From Stutzerimonas stutzeri (lineage in GTDB: Bacteria > Pseudomonadota > Gammaproteobacteria > Pseudomonadales > Pseudomonadaceae), in NCBI GenBank assembly GCA_002339675.1, contig DDKB01000008.1:310001-374000 (forward strand): 64,000 nt of DNA, in the 5' to 3' direction. Within the stretch, counting starts at the first letter, position 1. Every line of letters begins with the position of its first letter. Below are positions 19,776 to 27,548 of this stretch, piece after piece. Made by a program: the position numbers and the translations under genes. The notes under the pieces are model-generated. The model was not told the origin of the DNA, made no database searches, and worked only from the letters and a program-made list of their open reading frames with translations.

Positions 19776-20343
19776 GGTCATCCTTACGGCTGGACGATTC
19801 GAAACCCGCCAGTGCTGGCGGATGGGGTGTGTCGGCAGGCAAGTCCGGTCAAGGCGTCTGCCGCTCATGCGGGCGCGCACATGTTAGTAGCAGTCATCGA
19901 CCACGGATCCGAGCGCTGAAGCCGACCTGCTGGTTAACTGCCGCTTTATTGACCGAGATCAGCAGAACGGCGGATATCCCCGCCGGAAAAGGGAACGAAT
20001 CCACGCCGCCGAGCGGTCAAATCGTTCGCAACGGCTGCGCATGCCGCTTCGCACTGTGATCGGCCGGCGCCCGCGAGGGTCGCCTGGAATGGGCCGAGTG
20101 CATCGCGCACTTGGCAACGGCTGCGCCACGGATCACTCTACGCAGGCGCGAAAGTCAACGCCCTTCGGTCTGATGGTTTGGCTTGTCCGCGGCCCTGCTT
20201 TTTTGCTCCACGAACATGCGAACCCCTCGTCGTTTCGGTGGTCGTAGCCTCTAGTCAGCCGCTGTCGGCGGGACATGCAGGCTATGGCTGCTGACCGATC
20301 CAGGCGCAGTGCATCAATCGGAACTCTCTTTTCAAGGATTCAC
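19776..20343. other. Intergenic region between divergent chemoreceptor and galU genes
   Basis: A 568-base region with no convincing gene; short open frames here lack ribosome sites or recognisable products. It must hold the promoters for both flanking genes, but no clear -35/-10 pair stands out. AAGGA at 20333-20337 is the galU ribosome site. Confidence 0.6.
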
Positions 20344-21183
20344 ATGATCAAGAAATGCCTTTTTCCTGCGGCCGGATATGGCACGCGCTTCCTTCCTGCA
20401 ACCAAGGCCATGCCCAAGGAAATGTTGCCGGTCGTGAACAAGCCCTTGATCCAGTATGGGGTCGAAGAGGCACTGGAGGCAGGGCTCAGTCAGATCGCAA
20501 TCGTGACCGGACGCGGCAAGCGTTCGCTGGAAGACCACTTCGACATCAGCTACGAGCTGGAGCACCAGATTCGCAACACCGACAAGGAAAAGTACCTGGT
20601 CGGGATCCGCAAGCTGATCGATCAGTGCAGCTTCTCCTACACCCGTCAGGTCGAAATGAAGGGCCTGGGCCACGCCATCCTGAGCGGCCGGCCGCTGATC
20701 GGCGACGAGCCCTTCGCCGTGGTCCTGGCAGATGACCTGTGCATTAACCTCAACGGTGATCCGGTGCTGGCGCAGATGGTCAAGCTGTACAACCAGTTCC
20801 GCTGTTCGATCGTCGCGATTCAGGAAGTACCGCCGGAAGAAACCAGCAAGTACGGCGTGATCGCCGGCGAGATGATCCGCGACGACATCTTCCGCGTTAG
20901 CCATATGGTCGAGAAGCCCAAGCCGGAGGACGCACCGTCCAATCTTGCGATCATCGGCCGCTACATCCTGACGCCGGACATCTTCGACCTGATCGAGCAG
21001 ACCGAGCCGGGCAAGGGCGGCGAGATCCAGATCACCGACGCGCTGATGCGCCAGGCCCAGGATGGTTGCGTGCTGGCCTATAAGTTCAAGGGGCAGCGCT
21101 TCGACTGCGGTAGCGCCGAGGGCTACATCGCAGCGACCAACTTCTGCTACGAGAACTTCTACCTGACCGGCAAGGCGTTCTAA
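20344..21183 (+). CDS. galU: UTP--glucose-1-phosphate uridylyltransferase
   Basis: A 279-residue enzyme making UDP-glucose from UTP and glucose-1-phosphate, the sugar donor for exopolysaccharide, LPS and related glycans. Motifs are the nucleotide-binding FPAAGYGTRFLPATKAMPKE (about 7-26), the VEKPKPEDAPSN sugar-binding stretch and the C-terminal RFDCGSAEGYI. ATG 20344 is preceded by CAAGGATTC. The gene is followed by its own terminator. It links loosely to the glycogen/trehalose operon through glucose-1-phosphate but is 23 kb away. Confidence 0.96.
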   Translation: MIKKCLFPAAGYGTRFLPATKAMPKEMLPVVNKPLIQYGVEEALEAGLSQIAIVTGRGKRSLEDHFDISYELEHQIRNTDKEKYLVGIRKLIDQCSFSYTRQVEMKGLGHAILSGRPLIGDEPFAVVLADDLCINLNGDPVLAQMVKLYNQFRCSIVAIQEVPPEETSKYGVIAGEMIRDDIFRVSHMVEKPKPEDAPSNLAIIGRYILTPDIFDLIEQTEPGKGGEIQITDALMRQAQDGCVLAYKFKGQRFDCGSAEGYIAATNFCYENFYLTGKAF

Positions 21184-21201
21184 GCGCGTCGGGTTTCAGT
21201 C

Positions 21202-21226
21202 AAAGCCACCTCCGGGTGGCTTTGTT
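21202..21226. terminator. Terminator between galU and the convergent VOC gene
   Basis: A perfect 9-bp stem AAAGCCACC/GGTGGCTTT (21202-21210 and 21215-21223) with a TCCG tetraloop. A T-rich tail follows on the plus strand and an A-flank supports minus-strand termination, so it may act in both directions. Confidence 0.9.
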
Positions 21227-21230
21227 CGTT

Positions 21231-21653
21231 TCAGGGTGCAGGCATGTCGTCGGCGCCCGGGCCGAGCGGCTGTCCGTAGCTGAACTCGACATAGTTCCCC
21301 GCCGGGTCGCGGACGCCGCAGTAGTAGCCCACCGGGTACGGCTCGTCGCGTGGCGGCCAGATCAGGCAGCCGGCCTGGCGCGCGCGGTCTGCGATAGCAT
21401 CGACCTCGCCGCGACTGGTCAGGGCAAAGCCGAAATGACTGTAGTCGTTCTCGGCCAGCGCGCGCTCCTGCCCGCCAGGCATGATGACAAAAATGAAGTC
21501 GCGCTCCTTGCCCGGCTCCGCCATCCAGACGATGCGCGAACCCTTGCCGGCACGCTCGTGGAACACATGCATGCCGCAGAACTGCGCGTAGAACGCGATG
21601 CACGCGTCCAGGTCCGGTACGTGCAAGGCAAGGTGCGTGAGGGTAGGGCGCAT
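21231..21653 (-). CDS. VOC-family (glyoxalase-fold) protein
   Basis: A 140-residue vicinal oxygen chelate protein with two beta-alpha-beta-beta-beta repeats. Candidate metal ligands are His8 in LTHLALHV, His72 or so in YSHFGFAL and Glu near VEFSYG. The family includes glyoxalase I and antibiotic or electrophile-modifying enzymes. The subfamily resembles lactoylglutathione lyase-like proteins, but the substrate is not assignable. It converges on galU and is divergent from gor with 72 bases between starts, so a shared link to glutathione metabolism is possible but only inferred. Confidence 0.8.
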   Translation of the reverse strand: MRPTLTHLALHVPDLDACIAFYAQFCGMHVFHERAGKGSRIVWMAEPGKERDFIFVIMPGGQERALAENDYSHFGFALTSRGEVDAIADRARQAGCLIWPPRDEPYPVGYYCGVRDPAGNYVEFSYGQPLGPGADDMPAP

Positions 21654-21725
21654 GCGTCTGTCCTCCTGTGAATCCGTTGCGAAGCCTGGGTTATGCTGTG
21701 CCTTCTACAAGGGAGACAACCGTTC

Positions 21726-23084
21726 ATGGCTTACGACTTCGATCTTTTCGTCATCGGTGCGGGTTCCGGTGGCGTGCGAGCCGCCCGTTTCGCGGCCGGC
21801 TACGGCGCCCGCGTCGCGGTTGCCGAAAGCCGGTATCTGGGAGGCACCTGCGTCAACGTCGGCTGCGTGCCGAAAAAGCTGCTGGTCTACGGCGCCCACT
21901 ATGCCGAAGAGCTGGATCAGGCCCAAGGCTACGGCTGGACCATCGACGGTGCGACCTTTGACTGGAAAACCCTGATCAGTCAGAAGGATCGCGAGATCCA
22001 GCGCCTCAATGGCATCTACAAGAACCTGCTCGTCGACAGCGGCGTGACCTTATTGCAGGCCCACGCGACATTGGTCGATCCACACACTGTGGAGGTCGAA
22101 GGCCGTCGCTACAGCGCCGAGCACATCTTGATCGCCACCGGGGGCTGGCCGTTCGTACCGGACGTTCCGGGCCGTGAGCATGCGATCACCTCCAACGAAG
22201 CCTTTTACCTCGACGAGCTGCCACGGCGTGTGCTGGTCGTCGGCGGCGGCTACATCGCCGTCGAATTCGCCTCCATCTTCCGCGGCTGTGGCGCCGTTAC
22301 CACGTTGCTGTATCGCGGCGACCTGTTCCTGCGGGGTTTCGACGGCTCACTGCGCGACCACCTCAAGGACGAGCTGATCAAAAAGGACATCGACCTGCAG
22401 TTCAACAGCGACATCGCGCGTATCGACAAGCAGGCCGACGGCACGTTGCTGGCGACGCTGTCGGACGGCCGTGTGTTGGAGGCGGACTGCATTCTCTACG
22501 CTACCGGGCGGCGGCCGATGCTTGATGGGCTGGGGCTCGACCAGGTCGAGGTGGCACTGGACGCGCGCGGCTTTATCGCTGTGGATGAGCAGTTCCGCAC
22601 TTCAACGCCGTCGATCCTGGCCATCGGCGACGTCATCGGCCGCATCCAGCTGACCCCGGTGGCGTTGGCCGAGGGCATGGCGGTAGCGCGGCAACTGTTC
22701 AAACCCGAAGAATATCGGCCCGTCGATTACGCCAACATCGCGACCGCGGTGTTCAGCCTGCCGAACATGGCGACCGTGGGGCTGACCGAGGAAGATGCGC
22801 GCAAGCAGGGACATAAAGTGGTGCTGTACGAGAGCCGGTTTCGTCCGATGAAGCTGACCATGACCGACAGCCTCGAACGCAGCCTGATGAAACTGGTGGT
22901 CGATGCCGACACCGACAGGGTGCTCGGTTGCCATATGGCCGGACCGGACGCCGGCGAAATCATGCAGGGCATGGCCGTGGCACTGAAGGCGGGCGCCACC
23001 AAACGCATCTTCGACGACACGGTCGGCATCCACCCGACCGCGGCGGAGGAATTTGTCACGATGCGCACGCCGACCGGGCTCTGA
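21726..23084 (+). CDS. gor: Glutathione-disulfide reductase
   Basis: A 452-residue FAD/NADPH enzyme that keeps glutathione reduced in the cytoplasm. The FAD loop GAGSGG (11-16), the redox-active CVNVGC (Cys42 and Cys47), the NADPH loop GGGYIAVEFA and the C-terminal catalytic HPTAAEE (His436) are all intact. ATG 21726 has a GGGAGA ribosome site. It provides a useful contrast with the flavoprotein fusion at 35607-37751, where the equivalent residues are missing. Confidence 0.95.
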   Translation: MAYDFDLFVIGAGSGGVRAARFAAGYGARVAVAESRYLGGTCVNVGCVPKKLLVYGAHYAEELDQAQGYGWTIDGATFDWKTLISQKDREIQRLNGIYKNLLVDSGVTLLQAHATLVDPHTVEVEGRRYSAEHILIATGGWPFVPDVPGREHAITSNEAFYLDELPRRVLVVGGGYIAVEFASIFRGCGAVTTLLYRGDLFLRGFDGSLRDHLKDELIKKDIDLQFNSDIARIDKQADGTLLATLSDGRVLEADCILYATGRRPMLDGLGLDQVEVALDARGFIAVDEQFRTSTPSILAIGDVIGRIQLTPVALAEGMAVARQLFKPEEYRPVDYANIATAVFSLPNMATVGLTEEDARKQGHKVVLYESRFRPMKLTMTDSLERSLMKLVVDADTDRVLGCHMAGPDAGEIMQGMAVALKAGATKRIFDDTVGIHPTAAEEFVTMRTPTGL

Positions 23085-23161
23085 ACAACGCAGGGTAGGG
23101 CGGCGAGGAGGGCGGCGCCACCTCGTCGCCAACATGAGCTGCCCGTCGCGGGCGCCGGGGA

Positions 23162-23647
23162 TCAGTGCTGCATGTGCTCGCTGGATTGCCCTTCAGGCCC
23201 CTGCTCGCGGATCGGCACATCCAGGGTCAGGTCGCCGGCCTGCTCGAAGGTGAGGGTCACCGGGAAGTGCTCGCCAGCCACCAGCGGCTTGGCGAGTTTG
23301 AACAGCATCACGTGATGGCCGCCCGGCTGGAAGGCCACCTGGCTGCGGGCCGGCAGCTCGACCGACTCGATGCGCTCCATGCGCATCACATCGCCCTCGT
23401 GCACGCTGGTGTGCAGTTCGGCTTTCTCCGCCCGGGGCGTCTTCACCGCGATCAGCCTGTCAGGCGTGTCGCCATGGTTCATCAAGGTGAAGTACACCGC
23501 GCCGGTCGGCGCGCTGGGCGGCATGGCGCGAGACCATACCTGGGTGACCATCGGTTGGTTGTGCGCCATGGCGTGCGAATGGTCATCAGCCATGGTGGGC
23601 AGGGTGGCCGTGCCGAGCACGAGTGCGGTTACCAGGCGAAGCAGCAT
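23162..23647 (-). CDS. Periplasmic copper chaperone PCu(A)C
   Basis: A 161-residue protein with a signal peptide (about 1-20, ending TMA-DD) and a PCu(A)C cupredoxin-like domain. It delivers Cu(I), typically to the CuA site of cytochrome c oxidase. The H-M-H-M ligand set is visible (AELHTS, DVMRM, GGHHVML). Additional His/Met-rich ends (DDHSHAMAHNQPM and SSEHMQH) may add copper sites. ATG 23647 follows a GGAGAGTCCTT leader. It is divergent from the DUF202 pair. Confidence 0.9.
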   Translation of the reverse strand: MLLRLVTALVLGTATLPTMADDHSHAMAHNQPMVTQVWSRAMPPSAPTGAVYFTLMNHGDTPDRLIAVKTPRAEKAELHTSVHEGDVMRMERIESVELPARSQVAFQPGGHHVMLFKLAKPLVAGEHFPVTLTFEQAGDLTLDVPIREQGPEGQSSEHMQH

Positions 23648-23808
23648 AAGGACTCTCCGGGATCGGTTTCGGTGGCGAACCTTAGCACGCACCTGTCTGC
23701 CCCGGTACGCTTCGCGCAGCAGTCGCGATACTGCTGGCGACGGAACCTGCAGCGCCGCCGCGTTTCTGCTTGAATGAGGCAGCCCTACGATCGGAGACGG
23801 AACACCCA

Positions 23809-24177
23809 ATGGAACGAAGTCGCTGGAGTCACCGGTTACTCTCAGGAGGGACGGAACCCGATCCGCGGTTCACCCTGGCCAACGAGCGCACCTTTCTGGC
23901 CTGGATCCGCACGTCTCTGGCGCTGCTGGCCGGGGGCGTCGCGGTTGAGGCATTCGCCGGCGGCATCTTTACCCTCGAGATTCGCAAGATCCTGTCGATC
24001 TCGCTGCTGTTGCTGGCCATGTTCATCAGCTCCACCGCATTTGTGCGCTGGCTCAGCATCGAGCGCGCGATGCGGCACAACGGCCCGTTGCCGTTTCCGT
24101 TGCTGATTCCGATCCTCTCGGTCGGCGGGACGCTGGTGATCCTCGTCCTGGTCAGCTACATCGCGCTGCGAAGCTGA
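23809..24177 (+). CDS. YidH-family (DUF202) inner membrane protein
   Basis: A 122-residue membrane protein with three predicted helices and the DUF202 signature LANERTFLAWIRTSLALL just before the first helix. The function is unknown. In E. coli the similar yidH and yidG genes are adjacent, and the same tandem pairing is seen here with the next gene one base downstream. ATG 23809 is chosen over an in-frame TTG at 23770. Confidence 0.82.
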   Translation: MERSRWSHRLLSGGTEPDPRFTLANERTFLAWIRTSLALLAGGVAVEAFAGGIFTLEIRKILSISLLLLAMFISSTAFVRWLSIERAMRHNGPLPFPLLIPILSVGGTLVILVLVSYIALRS

Positions 24178-24178
24178 C

Positions 24179-24553
24179 ATGCGCTTGTCGTTCCGCCGTC
24201 GCCTGGCCCCCGAGCCGCCACCGCCGCCGCTGCACGAGGATCCGGGCCTGCAACCGGAACGCACCTCGCTGGCCTGGGGTCGAACCCTGCTAACCATGCT
24301 GACGGTAAGCGCGCTGTTCCTGCGCTGGATGCCGTTTCACGGGGCGTTCGTCGGCGCACTCGTCGGCCTGGCGCTGGCGTCCGCAATGGGCATCTGGAGC
24401 ACCCAGCAGAGGCGTTACCAGCGCAGCGCCAGCGGACTGAAAAGCGGGCGCATCCAGGCGGACGCGTTTTCCGTGCTCTGGCTCGCGGTCGCCGTGTTCA
24501 TGCTCGGCGCAATGGGGCTGTATACCGTCATTTGGCTGCCAATCACCGATTGA
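24179..24553 (+). CDS. YidG-like (DUF202) inner membrane protein
   Basis: A 124-residue second DUF202 protein, with the signature LQPERTSLAWGRTLLTML, three hydrophobic helices and a proline-rich N-terminal stretch (PEPPPPPLHED). It starts one base after the upstream DUF202 stop, so the two are almost certainly cotranscribed and may form a complex. The function is unknown. Confidence 0.8.
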   Translation: MRLSFRRRLAPEPPPPPLHEDPGLQPERTSLAWGRTLLTMLTVSALFLRWMPFHGAFVGALVGLALASAMGIWSTQQRRYQRSASGLKSGRIQADAFSVLWLAVAVFMLGAMGLYTVIWLPITD

Positions 24554-24586
24554 GGCAGTTTTTCGTAAAGGGTTAGAGAGGCTTAG

Positions 24587-25633
24587 ATGAGCACTGCCAA
24601 CCAGCAATTTGCCAGCGACAACTATTCAGGCATCTGCCCGGAGGCCTGGGATGCCATGGCCCGCGCGAATCAGGGCCATGATCGTGCCTACGGCGATGAC
24701 CAGTGGACTACTCGCGCGGCGGACCATTTCCGCCAGTTGTTCGAGACCGACTGTGAAGTCTTCTTCGCCTTCAACGGCACAGCCGCTAACTCGCTGGCAC
24801 TGTCGGCCTTGTGCCAGAGCTATCACAGCGTGATCTGCGGGGATATCGCGCACATCGAAACCGATGAGTGCGGGGCGCCGGAATTCTTCTCCAACGGCTC
24901 CAAACTGTTGGTCGCCCGGACCGAGCAGGGCAAGCTCACGCCCGCGGCGATACGTGAGGTCGCGCTCAAGCGCAAGGACATTCACTATCCCAAGCCGCGT
25001 GTGGTGAGCATCACCCAGGCGACCGAAATCGGCACGGTCTATCAACCTGATGAGTTGAAGGCAATCAGCGAAACCTGCCGCGAACTCGGCCTGCACCTGC
25101 ACATGGACGGCGCGCGCTTCGCCAACGCCTGTGCGCACCTGGGCCTGTCGCCAGCCGAATTGAGCTGGAAGGCGGGTGTCGATGTGCTCTGTTTTGGCGG
25201 CACCAAGAATGGCATGGCGGTCGGTGAAGCCATCCTGTTCTTCAACCGCGACCTGGCCGAGGATTTCGAGTATCGGTGCAAGCAGGCTGGGCAGCTGGCA
25301 TCGAAAATGCGATTCCTATCGGCACCCTGGGTCGGCTTGCTGGAAAACGGCGCCTGGATGAACCATGCCGAACACGCCAACCGTTGTGCCCAACTGCTGG
25401 CAGAGTTGATCGCCGATCTACCGGGGGTGCAACTGATGTTCCCGGTGGAGGCCAACGGCGTTTTCGTCAGCATTCCGCCCAATGCCCTGGAAGCGCTGCG
25501 GAACCGGGGCTGGATGTTCTACACCTTTATTGGTGTCGGCGGCGCGCGCTTCATGTGCTCCTGGGATACCAGCGAAGCGCGCGTGCGCGAACTGGCCCAG
25601 GACATCCGCGCGGTTGTTGCAGAAAATCCATAG
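24587..25633 (+). CDS. ltaE: Low-specificity L-threonine aldolase
   Basis: A 348-residue PLP-dependent fold-type I enzyme that cleaves L-threonine and L-allo-threonine to glycine and acetaldehyde. The PLP lysine is Lys207 in CFGGTKNGM and the PLP-stabilising Asp is Asp174 in HMDGARFAN. Length and motifs match the Pseudomonas enzyme. A ribosome site, AGAGAGG, lies upstream. It is the last plus-strand gene before the dif site. Confidence 0.93.
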   Translation: MSTANQQFASDNYSGICPEAWDAMARANQGHDRAYGDDQWTTRAADHFRQLFETDCEVFFAFNGTAANSLALSALCQSYHSVICGDIAHIETDECGAPEFFSNGSKLLVARTEQGKLTPAAIREVALKRKDIHYPKPRVVSITQATEIGTVYQPDELKAISETCRELGLHLHMDGARFANACAHLGLSPAELSWKAGVDVLCFGGTKNGMAVGEAILFFNRDLAEDFEYRCKQAGQLASKMRFLSAPWVGLLENGAWMNHAEHANRCAQLLAELIADLPGVQLMFPVEANGVFVSIPPNALEALRNRGWMFYTFIGVGGARFMCSWDTSEARVRELAQDIRAVVAENP

Positions 25634-26087
25634 GTGCGAGAGCGGCCGCGCTTGCTCTCAGCGTGAGCAGGCGCGGCATCTGCGCGAGTCGGGAGGACTA
25701 CCGAAAAGACACTGGCCGGTAGCAGTGGTGCCGGTCGCAGCTGCAGGCAGGCCGAAAACATAACAAGCAGATACGCTATTTAACATAATATACATTATGC
25801 GAACTATGACGATTGGTGCTCCCGCTGAGTCACACCAAAACAATCAGACCGGTCTCTCTACAGGACCTTCACTGGATCGGTGCCGATTCGGGCCATGCCC
25901 CTGTTCGCTCTATTCCGTCCCGACCCGCCAAGCGCACGGTTCGGGATGGAACGGCCGCTACTCGAACGCTCAGATTCATAGATTCATACTGCTGCGTGAC
26001 TCAATGAATGGCGTGACTGCGATCGCAGCCTGGTTTCGCTTTGCCTGTCACAGGCTGTCTTTTCGCCGTGCGCGTCGTTTGACCCAA
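25634..26087. other. Convergent intergenic region containing dif
   Basis: A 454-base gap between the ends of ltaE and a small minus-strand gene, with the dif site near its middle. It is locally richer in A and T than its neighbours. I see no gene, tRNA, integrase or phage remnant here. GAGAGC and GCTCTC (about 25640-25661) could form a hairpin after ltaE, but no T run follows. Confidence 0.7.
25778..25805 (-). other. dif: dif site, XerCD chromosome-dimer resolution sequence
   Basis: Read on the minus strand this 28-mer is AGTTCGCATAA (XerC arm), TGTATA (central region), TTATGTTAAAT (XerD arm). The E. coli dif sequence as I know it differs only at positions 1 and 4. XerC and XerD recombine dimeric chromosomes here, activated by FtsK at the septum. 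The location in a convergent intergenic region and the flanking polar 8-mers described in the findings both fit a replication terminus. Confidence 0.93.
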
Positions 26088-26306
26088 TCAGCTGTCGGCA
26101 CGCGGCGTCTTTTCAGCGCTGCGGCGGGCCTGGGACATTTGCGTGTCGCTGTCCTGCGTATCGGTGTTCGCTGCGGCGTGATCCTGGGCGCGCTCCTGGA
26201 GGCTGGTGAAGCGCGCAGCGAAATCGGCCGATTCCTCGGCAAATGACAACGGCGACACGACGGCGGCGCAGGCGGCAAACAGGGTGGCGACGATAATGCG
26301 GTTCAT
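26088..26306 (-). CDS. Small exported protein of unknown function
   Basis: A 72-residue product with a clear signal peptide (MNRIIVATLFAACAAVVSPL, cut near SFA-EES) and a hydrophilic, helical, Gln/Ala/Asp-rich mature part of about 49 residues with no cysteines. I do not recognise a family. ATG 26306 has a GAGGT ribosome site 6 bases upstream, which supports it as a real gene. It lies next to dif and downstream of the AraC regulator on the same strand, with a 125-base gap. Confidence 0.6.
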   Translation of the reverse strand: MNRIIVATLFAACAAVVSPLSFAEESADFAARFTSLQERAQDHAAANTDTQDSDTQMSQARRSAEKTPRADS

Positions 26307-26431
26307 GGAGTGACCTCGCGAATGCTGTGGCGTTAATGACGACGCCAGCGTAGGTCCCGCGGTGCTGTGCAAACAGCCGCGAACGGCTGAAGGACCGTTA
26401 CCTGTCGCGCAACAGTGCAGTGCACGAGGCC

Positions 26432-27325
26432 TCAGCGGCGTTTGAAGGCGGCGCGGAATTCGCTCGGTTTGAGGCCGGCCTGCTTGCGAAAGAACCGGCT
26501 GAAATAGGCGGTATCGGTGAAGCCCAGGTCGCGCGCGATCTGCTGGATATGCAGGCTGGTGTAGGCCAGCTGCCGCTGGGCCTCGCGGACGATGCGTTCG
26601 TGAACGATCGCGCTCGGCGCCACGCCCGCCTCCTCCCGGCAGACACGCCCAAGGGTGACCGTGGTCACGCCCATCGCTTCGCAGTAGCGGCCCAGCGTCC
26701 ACTGGCTGCGAAAGTGCTGGTCCACCAGCTCGCGGAACTGGCGCAACAGTGCGGCACGGCGGCTCTTGCCCGGCCGTGGCGCGGCATGAGCGGCGGCGTG
26801 GATGGTGGCGTCCTGTCGCGCCGCCTCAATCAGCAACGCCAGCAACAGGGCATGGCCGGCCGCGATGTTGCCGCGCGCCTCGCTGCGGGCTTCGGCTTCG
26901 ATCAGCTGGACCAGCGGCCAGATCGGTTCCTGGTCATCGGCCAGCCAGGGCAACGGCACGACGCTGGGGCGCTGGAGAAATCCCAGCAGGCCCGGGGCGA
27001 CGATACGGGCCATTGATTCCAGCGGGCGCTGCGCCGCGGTGAACACCGGCCCGTCAGTGTCGCGGTGGTAGCTGAACGCATGCACGGTGCGGCTCGGCAG
27101 TACCAGCAGGCAGGGCCCGGCAAAGGGCAGCCGCCGATTTTCCAGGGATACTTCGCCACCGCCGCGACGGATGTAGAACAGCTGCAGCAGCGCGTCGTGC
27201 TGGTGCGGCCGGATCTCCCACTGATACTGCTCGCCGCGCTCGTTGATCCACTCGCAGTGCAGCATGTCGCGCCAGGCCGGCTGCGCGGTCTCGCCATACA
27301 GGCCGTAGTTGGGGATTCGTTTCAT
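26432..27325 (-). CDS. AraC-family transcriptional regulator (PobR/HpaA-like)
   Basis: A 297-residue regulator. The N-terminal cupin-like sensor begins IPNYGLYGE and contains IRPHQHDALLQLFYIRRG, typical of PobR/HpaA-type regulators of aromatic acids. The C-terminal double helix-turn-helix runs about 195-297 (TLGRYCEAMGVTTVTLGRVC and DLGFTDTAYFSRFFRKQAG). It is divergent from the FUSC efflux operon with 223 bases between starts, so it probably controls that operon in response to an aromatic acid. The effector is inferred from family and context. Confidence 0.87.
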   Translation of the reverse strand: MKRIPNYGLYGETAQPAWRDMLHCEWINERGEQYQWEIRPHQHDALLQLFYIRRGGGEVSLENRRLPFAGPCLLVLPSRTVHAFSYHRDTDGPVFTAAQRPLESMARIVAPGLLGFLQRPSVVPLPWLADDQEPIWPLVQLIEAEARSEARGNIAAGHALLLALLIEAARQDATIHAAAHAAPRPGKSRRAALLRQFRELVDQHFRSQWTLGRYCEAMGVTTVTLGRVCREEAGVAPSAIVHERIVREAQRQLAYTSLHIQQIARDLGFTDTAYFSRFFRKQAGLKPSEFRAAFKRR

Positions 27326-27548
27326 GGGTGGCGCTCGTGGCGGTGTTCGGCGGCGGCCACAAGCGTGCCAGAGCATGCCGGCTGCGCCTGGGGTGATTCA
27401 GATTGAGCGAATTGTCCTATTGGTTGTTCGATTTGTCACATCGGCTTGCCGTTAAATGTAACGCGTCGTGTCACCCCGCCACGGCGCCGCTTCGTGTGAA
27501 TCGGTTTCACACCGCGCCGCCGCCCCGGCCCCCAATCAGAAAAAGACC

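Noticed and set aside
25634..26087. Integrated mobile element exploiting dif
   Set aside because: Only one dif copy is seen, with no integrase, no second XerC/XerD arms and no phage genes nearby.
27421..27470. Promoter for the FUSC operon (TTGTCA with TTAAAT or TGTAAC)
   Set aside because: Spacing is 13 for the better -10, and the 18-base alternative has a poor -10, so I cannot support it.
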